Shown: positions 11,549 to 23,325 of the stretch, piece after piece
Numbering within the stretch: the first letter of the stretch is position 1
How the letters are laid out: every line of letters starts with the position of its first letter
Assembly (NCBI GenBank): GCA_025024175.1
Contig: QCXZ01000042.1
Coordinates: forward strand, 6,713,501-6,777,500
Direction of reading: 5' to 3'
Source: Rhyzopertha dominica
Lineage: Eukaryota; Arthropoda; Insecta; Coleoptera; Bostrichidae
DNA length: 64,000 bases
Translations under genes and position numbers: made by a program
The notes under the pieces: generated by a model
What the model saw: only the letters and a program-made list of their open reading frames with translations
Database searches by the model: none
Told to the model about the DNA's origin: nothing

Positions 11549-12690
11549 CTATTGCTCAATTACACTTGTTTTAAGAAAACAGTAATTTTTGAGAAGGAAA
11601 GTATCGCTATAAAATTTTAATTTTTGCGTCATAATCCTGAACTTTATGTAAGCACATGCATTATTTTACTCTAATAATTTAGTTTATTTCTATAATAGCT
11701 ATCAAACATTACTTAAGTATATTAACAGTAATAGTCATTTTAATTCATAGAAACAGAAATGAGTTTTTTAATGATTCTGAATCTAAATTTTAGGCCGGGT
11801 TCTTTTATAAGTACATAATAATCACGTTTCAGAGTTTTTCAAATATATTCACAAACAAAATTAATTTTGATTGTATTTTATAATAAAACAAGCCATTAGT
11901 TACTTTAGTTTTGATAAAAGTATTTATTCGTAGAAAATGTTTCAATTGGAGGTAAATGGTACAAGTCAGTTATAATTTTTAGCCATGAGGTAAGAATTTA
12001 ATCAGTGTAACATTAATTATACGTGCCTCAATTGAATTAAAAAACAAACGTTCAGCTTCGCCAGAAAAAGTAACTTTTCGCCGGATTATCACAAATTACC
12101 GTGCTATGTGCACTATGTGATATATGTGCAATATACCGCCAATACAGAGTGACAGGTTAGGGGTCATAACTCATCTTGCGGACCAATACTGCAGCTGCAA
12201 TATAGTGACAGGCTTTGTCAGGTCCACGTGGACTAATTATGTTACCGCCCTCAAAATTTCGTTTGGCCCAAAACGTATGAACAGTCTTAAATAGCTGTCT
12301 CGCCTTAGATTTTGCAGAGTAACTAGTTCAGATAAAAAAGGAACATTTAGTACATAACCTTTATGGGCTCTGTGTCAAAAAGACTTAAAAAACTTTACCT
12401 TGTTAATGTTACCTATCGAGTTATAAATACGATATACCGCTTCTAGACCAATTAGTATCAAATACCTAAGAATCTTTAAGAGCTACAGCTAAAGACAAAG
12501 TGAAAATTGATATTTTGTTTGCCTGCCATTGCTGAGCAACTGATTTGATTAAATTTAGCCCATAATTTTTAAAGATATCATTATTGCGGTGGTGATTGCG
12601 ATTCCACCTATTTAAACGCAAAAACTTTTCTTGTATTATGCTCTCTTTATCTACATACAGAATGCCCAAAGGAACTATTCCAGGCTTTTA
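11549..12690. other. No gene recognised
   Basis: AT-rich sequence between two transposon relics. A 67-codon minus frame at 12466-12669 has no recognisable motif. The stretch may hold flanks of either relic, but no terminal repeats are clear. Confidence 0.4.
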
Positions 12691-12699
12691 CTTGTTCAT

Positions 12700-13420
12700 T
12701 TATTCAGGTTTTAGATCCCGTATATAGAATAATTATTATTTTACCATGTGACGCCGGTACATTCAACATGCATTTGTTACTCTTATCGCTCCAACCTTTT
12801 TTCAGTGTCGTGGGTGTCGTTCCTAGTTTCGTAGACATATATGATTGGTCTATCGTCATCTCGAAATTTTTTTATTTGGTTTAATTAATTTAGTCCCCAT
12901 TTCAAAATTCGTGGAGATTCCATAAGCACTTGGTGTTCATTAATTTTCTTACAATGAAACTTAATTTTTAGCTCAGTTTTAATTTTCTTGTGTAGTTCTT
13001 CAATTGTCAATACAAAATTATTTTTGAATTCCTTCTAAATCATACGTCGTATTAAATTTGCGTGGTCATCTTTTAAAACCTTCGACGAACCAACGTCTTT
13101 TGGCACTTTTCTGTCCTGAGTTCCATTAATAGCCATATTTCTCACAGTTGATTGTGAAATTTTGGTCATTCTACCAAAATTTCAAAATTCTACTGGTTTT
13201 TGCGATAGTGGAACCACTTTCTCCCTCGGCATTTTTGATGTATTCATAAACATTCAAAACAATTTGTTTAGCTTCAGATGGTAAATGATTATGATTCCGT
13301 TTAACGAGATTTGACTATCCTTTTCAACATTATTGTCAAAAACATCTTCCATCGTTCCATCTTCTTGTGGGAAGGAAACGCCTCATTTATTTAAAAATGT
13401 ATTAGTGGAATTTTGATTTA
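12700..13420 (-). pseudogene. IS630/Tc1-type transposase relic, copy A
   Basis: On the minus strand, broken frames carry an N-terminal region (IVLNVYEYIKNAEGE), a helix-turn-helix block (SQSTVRNIA) and a region around RDDDRPIIYVYETRNDTHD, where the usual D-E-T-W of the first catalytic block is degraded. Copy B at 40590-41230 aligns with it at the DNA level over several hundred bases, for example a shared ATTTGGTTTAA stretch and GTGTTCATTAATTTTCTTA-type words. Copy A keeps about 80 bases near 12720-12810 that copy B lacks. Many stops make it non-functional. The family belongs to the IS630-Tc1-mariner group judged by the DETW and LDNAxxH blocks of the other copies. Confidence 0.65.
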
Positions 13421-14217
13421 TATTCGTTGTTGTTCAAATCTCTAATATTTTGATGCTTAAAGGTGCAAGACCTAAAATTCATAAAAACTCCCTTGCATTT
13501 TCGTTAAAATCTGTTTTTAATACACAAAAAAGAGCCAAATGGCCACGGATCAATTAAATCGGCACCACCCAAATCTTAACCGAGCCTGCTCGATAATCCG
13601 ATACGTTTGTCATTTCAGCCTCACGACAGCACGTTTTATTTTGAATGCATATCTCGATAATGACCGCGGTGTTTGCAAACCAGTTTCGTACCGATCACTT
13701 GCGTGACCGCTGGCATTTTTTTCGACATCGACTAAGAACATCTCTATTACGGGTACGAAGAGTTGAAGTTGAAACATGGACGGGTCACCAAAACACACGC
13801 GTATTATACCGGTTCCATGCACCTGACCGTCCATTAAAACGAAATTGATAGCCGTGTTTCTAGATTTGTAGTTTTTAACGTATCGGAAGGATTTTCTGTA
13901 GCTCATTTGCTCTCCGGAGAAGATGGGGTCTTGATTTGAAGAGGGTGACCGTTGTTGATCATAATCTTCCAAACTGAGGCGTATAAAATGCTCGCTGGTT
14001 AAATTAAATTAAAGAAATGCAATAATTTCTCTAATTCATTATCTTTTCTAAGGAAGTTTGTTATTTTTATTATATCACCTAGCTGAAAAAGATAAAGGAG
14101 TTATTATAAAACTTTTAACTAACTGTAAATGTGCAGCGTCATTCCTCATAATTGGGAATTTGCCATGTGTTTATATTTTATTAAATTGCATATTAATAGG
14201 TAGCATCCAATCCACAA
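13421..14217. other. Unassigned stretch with a 120-codon frame
   Basis: A minus frame at 13610-13972 (120 codons, beginning MEDYDQQRSPSSNQD) is longer and less AT-biased than most chance frames here, but matches no family I know. The complementary strand also has few stops over part of it. It could be an element fragment or a chance frame, and no splice context or promoter supports it as a gene. Confidence 0.25.
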
Positions 14218-15200
14218 CACCGCCAAAACGCGAACATATTGGCCGTGACGTCAGGTGTCTTGTAAATGGCCGCTTGTTTACATCTGGGGTCAGCGCGTCA
14301 CGCGTCAGACTCAGCCCGCCAATTTATCAGTTTGTTGTTTACGTTCATTTTGTGAAGTGAAATACTTATGAGTTATGACTTCTGAAGGCATGTTCATTGT
14401 TATGGACTTGTGTACAGCGATGAGCGGTTCAACGCGGCGGAGATGAGGAACGTAAAAGCAACAGCATAAGTGAACTTTTTATCAAATTAACGTAGCATTG
14501 ATAATTTGATCACAGTGGGTTGTTGGAAACATACTATTTGTAAACATACAAATGTAAGAATTAAAAATGTACCCTAAACTTGACATTTATTTTAGGGTTA
14601 GAATAAATATAAATTGCATTTATTTTCGGAGCTCTTGCGGCTCGTTTCCGGTCTGGCTAACAGTCGAATATTTGGGGAATAACGTCGTTCTTTATTATAA
14701 CATTTCACTCTATCAACTTAAAACGCATATAATTTTTCATATCCTCTTCAAGCTATAACAAAATGGAAACTGAATGGTAAACACTTATAACTCCAAAAAG
14801 AATAATAAAACTTACAGTAAGAATTAAGATGATCTTCACAGCAGAAAAACAAACTGCGATTTCGGCATATTACGTCTAGGGGCCTTAAACAACTTTTTCA
14901 TACGTTGAAAATCTCGAGGAACGGTTACAAAAATTTTGTTAGCTGTACTGACTGACGTACTTTTATAACCATGTACAAAACAACACTTATTTTGTTTTCC
15001 ATATATAATAGATGCTTGTAAAACTACACAAATCACTTTTTGGTGCGACCTCTTACACCGTCCTTTCAATGAACACCACACAAAAGCTTTTTCAATACAA
15101 TAATGATACTACACCATTAAACAGCACGCTCCTCGGAAATGTTTACATGACACTTGACGTCACGAGTTGAATAACCTTGGATAGAAGCGTTTTGGCGGTG
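14218..15200. mobile_element. Candidate 983-bp DNA element with compound terminal inverted repeats
   Basis: The left end CACCGCCAAAACGC (14218-14231) is exactly inverted at the right end (15187-15200). A second block, CGTGACGTCAGGTGTCTTGT and three more bases at 14244-14266, is inverted at 15142-15164 with 21 of 23 matches. The spacers between the blocks are 12 and 22 bases, so the ends have drifted. No transposase is inside, only short frames such as 14836-15081 minus. No convincing target-site duplication is seen. It is best read as an old non-autonomous DNA transposon. Confidence 0.65.
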
Positions 15201-16386
15201 ACTCCTAAGATTCGAATTTCAGACCTGAAATTTTTTACCTACAAATTTTTTTTAATTTTTTTAACATGGCGTGCAATATATATGCACTTCAAGATTCATT
15301 TTACGTAATTTTCAAAAAAAAAAGTGATAATACCCAATTCGCCACGTATCGTCCATTTATTTGAAGAGACAGGAAAACTTATGTAATATTTGGAGGTTCT
15401 AAAAATTGGCATTAAAAAACAAATGACGAGCGGAAAGTAAAAATGAATATTAACTTCTCTACTTTAAATAGTGCAGCCTGTACATTATACCACAAAAAAA
15501 GATTTGCCTTCGGTTTCAAAAATATCTGGTTCGTTAATATTTCTTTGAACAGTTTACTAAATATTTAGTCACAAGATCTTGAAAATGTGTGAATATTCCT
15601 GGATCATCACATCACATGATGAAGCCATGCATGGGAATTTTATTGATCGCATTTACTAAAAACTCATTATAGTGTGATTACAATTTATGTAAAACTGATG
15701 CAGATATTTCGTTTCTAAATAAATGCAAATGCGATAAAGTCTTTCCAATTTTTTTTAGCCATAACATGCACAAGGTTATTTTTCATAAAATACAGATGAT
15801 CATTGCCACACATGACAAAAAAGTGCTTTCTGGTAATTTCAATGGAAGTGTCAGGATTTTCTATAAATTAATACAAAATCCTAGATCTCGCAGTCTGTTA
15901 AAATAAATATTGTTCATACCTTCAAAGAAAAGTAAAATTATTTATTTTGATCGACGTGGTTTTCTTTTTAGGAACCTATTTTTTAGGTATCGGTTCGTCA
16001 AATAATTCGTTGTATTATCTTTTTGTTTGAGATATGTTGCTAGTAATTTTAGAGAATAAACGTATAACTCACATTTTGCACACTACTCATAACGTTATTT
16101 GTAACACAACTGGATTTGCACTAAGTTCATCAATTTTCTTTCGAATGCATTGTGTTGAATCACCTGATGTGGGGGAGACTCATTTGCCGTATCAATGCTT
16201 ATTATGTAGTCACCAAAAGGGTTTCCTAGAACATCCTAGTTTTCTAATGTGGAATGTGCAGTTGCACCATCTTGTTGAAAATAGCTCTCATGTAATTCGT
16301 CATTCAAAGAAAACTCCACAAACACGTTTCAGCACTGCAAGATACCAGCTGCGGACAACATTACAAGTGCACAAAAACAACACATT
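15201..16386. other. No gene recognised
   Basis: AT-rich sequence. A 130-codon plus frame at 16034-16426 contains two C-x-x-C-like pairs (YQCLLCSH) but no domain I can name, and its end runs into the long inverted repeat that starts at 16388. It may be part of the same unknown element. Confidence 0.35.
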
Positions 16387-16387
16387 A

Positions 16388-16819
16388 AAAATTTACAAAA
16401 ACAATGTGATAACATTGAAATTTTAAGTTTGCAGTTTAAAAATCTTAAATTTAAAACAACCGGAGATATGTAAAATATATAAAAAAATTACAAATTACGG
16501 AGATTTCACAAAATCAAGTAATTTGAATCTGTCTAAAGGAGTCAGGTCACTCTTAATTAAGCCGTATATTTATTATTAAACGAAAAAACCTTTTTGATTC
16601 TAATTTAGATGTTTTCGAACCTATCTATAAGAAAAAACCTAGATGTGGCTTAATTAATAATGACCTNACTCCTTTAAACAGATTGNAATTATTTGATTTT
16701 GTTAAATTTCTTCAACTTTAATATTTTCTTTATATTTGACACGTTTTAAATTTAAGTTTTTTAAACTGTAAACCTGAAACTTTACTGTTGCTATCGATCT
16801 CATTGTTTTTGCAAATTTT
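16388..16819. repeat. Long fold-back (inverted) repeat, arms about 175 bp
   Basis: The left arm, about 16388-16563, is inverted at about 16647-16819 around a spacer of about 83 bases. Matching landmarks are ACAAAAACAATG near the outside, CAGTTTAAAAA then CTTAAATTTAAAAC further in, and AAAGGAGTCAGGTCA followed by TTAATTAAGCC at the inner end, each present once per strand. Identity is high at the inner end and lower outside. It encodes nothing recognisable. A fold-back transposon or an inverted duplication could give this; the transcript would form a long hairpin. Confidence 0.75.
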
Positions 16820-18764
16820 CATACGTTTCATACGTTTTCATAGCTGTTATCTATCAGTGCTGACTGCTGAGGACTAAAATATTTATTAAATATTTAAACG
16901 TTCTTGTGCAGTTTTTCTTTCACTTTAAATCGACAAGTTTTATTGTTCTAAAGTTGTTCTATGTGGATTTCATTTTGATGACGTTCTGTATTTAATGTTT
17001 TGAAAACAAAATAAAACTTGAGTTTTAATGTTAATATTAATGACAAAACACTCTAACTTCAACGAAAATTGAGTTAGTAAATTTTCTTTTGCCGATAGTT
17101 ACCCAAATACCTATTTTTTTCTGGATGGAGAGGTTCTTCCACAATTGCATGAGGATGCTCGGATATCTCAACCTACTGCGAGTATCTTTAATTAACATGC
17201 TAATGCAAACTAATGTTTGTGAACAGAGCTAAGCGCCACATTCGTCAGTATTTTTAAAGTCATACGTAGAGTAACAAGTGCATTCTGTTGCAGCTTTAAC
17301 TTGTGGAATTCATCGTGAATTGCAATTAAAATAATTATTATGCGTGTGCTGTTTGATTATTAATCTGTAAAAGTAAAAATTAATTAAGCCCGCTGTACTA
17401 AGCTGTAGATCTGTCCTTCGGCATCAACAGGGAAGTAATTGATACGCAGGAGGCATCGAGAGTGAGAGTTAAACACAGGGTGTTCAATTAGCAAAGAAAT
17501 CCCCCGACAGGATATTTTCATAATGCAGCGGCGATTCCAATTTCCTTTTTGCATTTAGATTTTTGTAGTAATCTGCCCAGTCAGCTTATTCCATATGCAT
17601 GGATATTGTTTGAGCGCCTTGCGTCTGATACCAACGGTTGTTTTTTCTTTAAAACCACTAGACGTAATAATAATCAAGTGTAATCTGAGTTACGGCCGAT
17701 CGCTGCAGCATTGATTACACCCTGTTTTTGCAATAAAGAACACTGCAATTAGCCGGGGCAGTGCCGTAATTCCAGTAATGGTGTAATTTCGCTGTCAATA
17801 GCGAGGCTGTACGAAAATACTGGGGGCTGGACTCGTTCTAGTTGAAGTTTATTTGGTCGTTATCGTGTGTTTTTCTTAATTTGACTTTGTTCATTGACTG
17901 CTTCCTGAACAGAAGGAAGTTGGATGTATTTCAGCAATACTTTGTGGGAAAAAATCAATTAGACTACGTCGTAGCTCGTAAAAGTTGATTGTTAATTAAG
18001 GGTGAATATTTATCAACTCGTTTACTTACCTTTATTAACATCACCTTGATTACAAGTAACAAAAAAAGAACGAAATGAATACAGTCATTTATAACTAAAG
18101 TGTCTACGCTTATAAAAAAGTTCTACAACGTTTGTGGGGGCAATTCATATACCTCTTTTTTTTCTCACCATTGGTTTGCCCCTCCCTGCAAATGCGCCGT
18201 CTTTTATTGACTTTTCTATATCATAACGTAAAGCGACCATTTTAAAATCCCTTCATCGTGAGATAGTATTTATTTATGTAAGTGAAGTCTACTGAAATTG
18301 ATGAATATTTGTTAATCCCAAAACTTAAAAAACCAAAAGTATGATATTCCTTTCTACAAGTACTTTATCACCGATTCTTTTTCGAAAGTGAATTTTTGCT
18401 ATAGCACATTTGGGTGTTTTCTTCAAATGATAATATTCACCTAATTAATGTCAGTGTTTTTTTCCAAGCTAACAACGTTTTCAGATACATATATTACTGT
18501 GTAATTGTACATATTCTGTTCATTCTTTCGGAGCTTGTTGCTACAAAGCTTACTGCTGAAGGACAACAAAGAAGATATATCAGTAACTACCTGAACCATA
18601 ATTAAGAATAGCTTTCGTTAATAACCGCACTTTTATGGTCAATACTCGAATTTGCTAAATATGCATATCTTCTTTAGCCCTAGCTACTGTTAGTTGCTTG
18701 TTAGCAAAGAAAAGTGTTAATACGTCATTCTTATATATTTCTAAGGGGTTTCAATTTTCCTTTC
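16820..18764. other. No gene; non-coding stretch with a GC-richer block at 17400-17830
   Basis: No element motifs are seen. At about 17400-17830 composition changes: more G/C, several balanced words (TTACGGCCGATCGCTGCAGC, CAATTAGCCGGGGC) and TAATTG/CAATTA homeodomain-like cores, unlike the surrounding AT-rich decay. This could be conserved regulatory DNA in an fz intron, but that is inference. A 63-codon plus frame at 18414-18605 is not convincing. Confidence 0.3.
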
Positions 18765-19560
18765 TACTTCTCAGTAGATAACTCTCATTTCGGGTGTTCC
18801 GCAAGTGTCACACCTAGGCCCACTCATTTTTTTTATTTTTATAAATTATATTGATCATTGCTTTAAGAAATGCGACTTTTTATTGTACGGGAATACGCAT
18901 AATTTAGTAATTATAAGCCAATCTGCGCCAGGATGAGACGCGAAAAATTGTAACATGACACCTTTAATTTTTACGAATGCTGTCAACTGAATAAACTGCT
19001 TTTGACTGTTGAGAAGTGAAAATTTATTTGCCTTTTCACTTATAGTTGTTGGAACTACTAAGTACGGTTCGAATTATCAAATAAATAACATAAAACTAGA
19101 GAGGATATATTTCGTGAATGGCTTAAGTGCCAGATACCAAATTAGGCTTTGAAGCACATATTATATTGGGGTTTGTTGTAAGAACATCTAAACCTTTCAA
19201 GGATACCAAATCAGTGATACGTACTTTTATAAAATACAACATTACTTGCATATTTTAATCTGCTTGCTTTGTCTGGAATCCTTATTAAGTATACAATCGT
19301 ATTGAGCAAGTCCAAATTAACTTTATTATATGAATTACCATTTTAACACAGTTTCGATTACAAATCACATAAAATCTTCTTCAACCTATTTTATTCTCGC
19401 TTCTGTATGTCAAATACTGCTGACGTTTACTTAGTAGTTTGGTCTAGTTTACAGCAGTGAAATTCGCTTGCAAAGCCCCTTAATAATTGCAATACCCGCT
19501 CTTCTAGGCTTCCACAAGTAGGAAGATTAAATGCATGTTTTGGTTAAAAAATGCTTAGTA
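18765..19560 (+). pseudogene. Heavily decayed non-LTR reverse transcriptase copy
   Basis: DNA similarity to the better preserved copy at 21830-23325 runs through the palm and C-terminal region: TCGGGTGTTCCGCAAG (the S-G-V-P-Q block), TTGATCATTGCTTTAAG, GGGGTTTGTTGTAAGAACAT, and TAATTGCAATACCCGCTC close to the 3' end. Numerous stops and small deletions leave no long frame. It belongs to the same family and orientation as the second copy 3.3 kb downstream. Confidence 0.7.
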
Positions 19561-19856
19561 CATATTTTGAAAGAAAAGAATCACCTTTTATTTACTTATT
19601 TTATCTTGTTTATTTCTGATTTTCCAGAAGAAATGTAAATTCAAAAGTTGTAGATAATTTTGCCCCTAATATTGTTATGCAAATAGTCATTTTTTGAGAT
19701 ATGGCATAAATGAATATTATTTAAAGAATGATAAAAAAATGCCACATGAAACATTCAACTTTGGTACTGAAACAACCTAAAGGACATGCCCAATAATCCT
19801 TCCAAGTTATGTAACCACTACAGTCACTAAGTACATTAGAGTACCGCAATAGTCAG
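19561..19856. other. No gene recognised
   Basis: AT-rich non-coding sequence between the decayed reverse transcriptase copy and a fold-back repeat. It probably includes the 3' untranslated tail of the former. Confidence 0.35.
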
Positions 19857-20093
19857 CCATTTTAGGGTAAAATAGCGTTGGGAAATTTAAATGTTTATAA
19901 AGAAGATGGGAGAGGGAACCAAACTATCAAATCTAACATTAAAGATTAGAGAACTGTCAGATATCAGGTTGATGTGGTGTTGTTTAACTTTTCCTTAGGT
20001 AATTGACAACGTGCTTTGTGTATCTGGCAGTCCTTTAATCTTTAAGGTTGGGTTTGATTGGTATGTCGCCACTATTTTGCCCTAAAATAGCGG
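19857..20093. repeat. Fold-back repeat, MITE-like
   Basis: ATTTTAGGGTAAAATAGCG at the left is inverted as CGCTATTTTAGGGCAAAATA at the right (about 20070-20092). An inner block, near 19919-19965 (ACATTAAAGATTAGAG, CTGTCAGATA), is inverted near 20018-20063. The arms are about 110 bases with a short central spacer. No coding capacity. The structure fits a fold-back MITE; end points are approximate. Confidence 0.65.
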
Positions 20094-20579
20094 ACTTCCA
20101 TCTTCAGTATATTTCCAACATTTTGTGTGTTTCATTGGTAATCTTTCCACACAGTGTTAAATAAACTAGTCAACAAATTGTTTTAACGCTTGTATGAATC
20201 CAGCAAAACATTAGTGCTACAGAAGAATCTTGGATTTCACACAAATTTATCGCACTTCCTGTGAAATGCTCCGAAAAGATACTGTAGGAACCTAAGGTTT
20301 AACAGTCTTTCTGGAAGAGAATGTAACGGTCATCATCAGAACATAAATACGGAATATGGCACAAACTTAATAACGAGAGAACTATGTCGCCTAGTGCCTA
20401 GATTTATGCACTTGTAGACAGTGCTTGAATGGTGGATAGCCTTCGTATGATTTGATTTCAAACACTTGAAATGTGATATTCGCGGTCTAGGTTTTTCGGG
20501 TGTTATACAAATATCAATGGTTTATTAGAATTTGCGAGTGGTGTAAGAAGGGACTTTCGCTAGAACTTAGGTATTAATA
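20094..20579. other. No gene; probable Penelope-like flank
   Basis: Non-coding sequence. The short block GGGACTTTCGCTAGAACT at about 20552-20570 recurs at 26531-26549 beside a Penelope-like endonuclease relic. This stretch may therefore hold more debris of that family, but no long alignment is visible by eye. Confidence 0.3.
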
Positions 20580-20690
20580 ATCATCTTAATAATTGTGAAG
20601 GTGTCGGAGCCATGAAGCCAAATAATGAAGGCGTCGTTGGCATAACGAAGCCAGGTCTTAGGTTTAATATCTGATGACTCCAAAGCTATT
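20580..20690 (-). pseudogene. Penelope-like element fragment, RT palm
   Basis: On the minus strand the frame PKTWLRYANDAFIIWLHGSD matches the Penelope-like palm block, in which R-Y-V-D-D-T-F is the catalytic motif; here the motif is altered (Y-A-N-D). The DNA is similar to 28500-28575, where the same block is found with R-Y-V-D-D-T. Only about 110 bases can be recognised. Confidence 0.6.
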
Positions 20691-21829
20691 TGTTGATTAC
20701 GAACTTCCCCTTGAAGTTCTTCAGACGATTCGGCAAGAACTATATCAAAAAATCGACGTTAACTAACCCAAAAAGACTACGATTCCAAAAGAAACTGTGG
20801 TTATACAATCCCCTTCCGGTACTTTATCTGAATACATGATACGTACACATAAAACCATTCCAACTGTAAACTTCCCTCTCAAAGTTGCAACACTGCTCCA
20901 TCTTGTGCGTCGCATGCATAATGTAAATAGAACTAGTCTCGGGTCTGCAGCACGTCACTTGAATTTTAAGCGCCTATAGCAGGAGTTTCGGCAGAACAGA
21001 AGCCTTTAAATAACTCATGTATCCGGCGAAGAATGCTACCCTCCTTTGTCTCTGCCGCTGGATTCCGAGAACGCTTCTATAAATCGAATTTCTAATGAGA
21101 GTTTGCTCCAAATTGAAACAGAAAGTCGGTTTGACGCAGATGCATTTGTCAATTAGAGTTGCACTGCAGTTAATAATATGTGATTATGGTTGAGCAGCTA
21201 AAGAAACGTGAGCTTGCTCCTTTCTCTATGCTTGGGTGAGAACTTTCAGTTTCGGTGTTACCAGACCAAGTCATTGTTCTGAATAAAGTCTATGCTCCGT
21301 ATAAAAGGCAAAATGAAATGAAATGCATCAGATTTTAATAAATCCATAGTGATTACTTCGTTTCTGAGTTGGAACAGGGTCTGCCCTACCCACACATTTT
21401 TTCAAAGCATGATGGATAATGTTTTGAGAGCAATCCAGAATAGAAAATGTCTCATTAGATGAACCACACTATATCAACCAGTAAGTTAGAAATATCAGTA
21501 GGAACAGTTAAAAGGTGTCAAAATATAGAAATACTGAATTTATTTTATTTTGATGACATTGTATGATAAAGTGACCATAATTTATGTTCTGTTAAAGATA
21601 CCCTTACCTTAAACATTCATGTTTTTTCATCACTTGTCTCGTTTATGCATTTGCAATCCACACTTAATCATAGGTTCAATTTATAATGTCCTTGTTTATG
21701 TCTCTTATACAGCCAACATTCGCATGACGTTATTTTGGAAATTTACCTGGAAAGTTGCGTGCCAAACATTATTATGGCACTGGAATTAAGCTAATTTAAA
21801 CTAGAATGAATTCAATACAATAAGAACAT
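20691..21829. other. No gene recognised
   Basis: Mixed-composition non-coding DNA between a Penelope-like fragment and a non-LTR copy. A 60-codon plus frame at 20797-20979 has no recognisable motif. Part of the stretch could be either element's 5' sequence. Confidence 0.35.
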
Positions 21830-23325
21830 AGTAACTATAGACCTATTTCGTTGCTCAGCGTCCCAGCAAAGATTTTTGAATCCATCATAACTAAACGTTT
21901 GTTTTTTGAGCTAAAGCATATAAGCGGACGCTCTGTGCTGACTAATCTGGTAACGCCGGTTCAGAAGGTCTTGAGTAGCTTTGAGGGGGGTGCGAGTGTT
22001 TTTTTTGGCTTGGTTTGAGTCATATATTTCTGACAGCTGACAGGTCTCAATTTGTCAGACTTAACAATTCTATTTTTCAGGATATAATTCCTACTTCGGG
22101 TGTCCCGCAGGGTTCATATTTAGGCCCACCAGTTTTTATGATTTTTAATTATGATATTGATCAATGCTTTAAGTATTCGGATTTTTTGTTATATTTATGA
22201 TTTTTATGATTTTTAATTATGATATCGATCAATGCTAGATGACAAAAATTATTAGACCTATAGGTTGTAAGGATGATTGTGAAAAGTTGCAAAACGACAT
22301 CTACAATTTTTATAAGTATTATCAACTCAATAAGCTGTTTTTAAATGTAGAGAAATGCAAATATATTCGATTTTCAAGGATATTGATAACACGACCGTTT
22401 ACGATTACAATTATCAAATCAACAATATAATAATAGAGAAGGTAGATTCCGTGAATGAATTGGGTGTGGTGTTAGATTCCAAATTAAGTTTTGAAGCACA
22501 CATAGATACCATGGTAGCCAGATCTCTTAAGACTTTGGGGTTTGTTATGAGAACAACTAAATCTTTCAAGGATCCCAGATCAGTGATACTTCTATACAAT
22601 TCAATGGTTCGTAGTATATTAGAATATGCTTCCCTGGTCTGGAATCCTTATTACGCCAAGTATATCAACCGTATTGAACGAGTCCAGGTTAAATTTATAA
22701 AAATTATGAATTATCGTTTTAATAGAGAACTCTTCCATCTTTCTTATGATACCCATTTACGACATTTTACATTATTAAAACTGTCCTCGCGCAGAATAAT
22801 TGTTGGAATCTTGTTCCTGCGGAGACTTATTAACTTTGAGGTGGAGTGTGACTATATTATCAGCTGCTTGTCATTTGCTATTAATAATTGCAACACCCGC
22901 TCCTCTAGGCTCTTTTATATACCCTCCCATAATACCAACTACGCTGCAAATGCCCCTCTTGTGCGAATATAACACACACTTTGCGCATATGGATATTTTT
23001 GTATTGTCACTCTCTAGGACCCGAAGGTTTGCTGGCTCAGTCTTTGACTAACAATTTGCTTTACTTAGTTTCTTGTATTTTTTTTTAATTATGCATAGTA
23101 CCTTTAGGGACTCGAATAGCTCGACCTCTTATATACCTGCCTTGTTTTTTTTGTGCTGACCCCTCTCTCTTTATTTCTTTCTTTCTGTGATTTATATTCC
23201 ATTATTATTATTTATTGTTATTATTGTTTTTCTGTTTTTTTTACTTACTTTTATGTATGATAAAAGTTTATTATACTTGCTTTGAAATTATAACATGTAA
23301 ATGTTGTCTAAATAAATATATAAAT
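21830..23325 (+). pseudogene. Non-LTR retrotransposon, 5'-truncated RT copy
   Basis: RT block N-Y-R-P-I-S-L-L-S-V lies near 21835, then TSGVPQGSYLGPPVFMIFN near 22095, then a C-terminal thumb region in a frame open at 22355-22972 (VNELGVVLDSKLSFEAH, then LGFVMRTTKSF, then LEYASLVWNPYYAKY). These are hallmarks of CR1/jockey-type elements. About 350 bases of 3' UTR end in an AATAAATATATAAATA tail near 23325. The 5' part (endonuclease, ORF1) is missing, as expected from incomplete reverse transcription. The catalytic Y-A-D-D region is destroyed by a local duplication (22133-22236), and the thumb is in a different frame from the fingers. A more decayed sister copy is at 18765-19560. Confidence 0.85.
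22133..22236 (+). repeat. 36-bp direct duplication at the RT active site
   Basis: A 36-base segment at 22133-22168 recurs at 22201-22236 with one difference (GATATTGATC versus GATATCGATC). The second copy sits between the codons that should form Y-A and D-D of the catalytic motif, so GATGAC follows immediately after it. The duplication alone would inactivate the enzyme. Confidence 0.8.

Noticed and set aside
13610..13972. 120-codon minus frame as a host gene
   Set aside because: No homology recognised, no splice or promoter context, and its opposite strand is also fairly open; kept only as an unassigned stretch.
22414..22599. Minus-strand frame inside the non-LTR copy
   Set aside because: Antisense shadow of the RT thumb frame.
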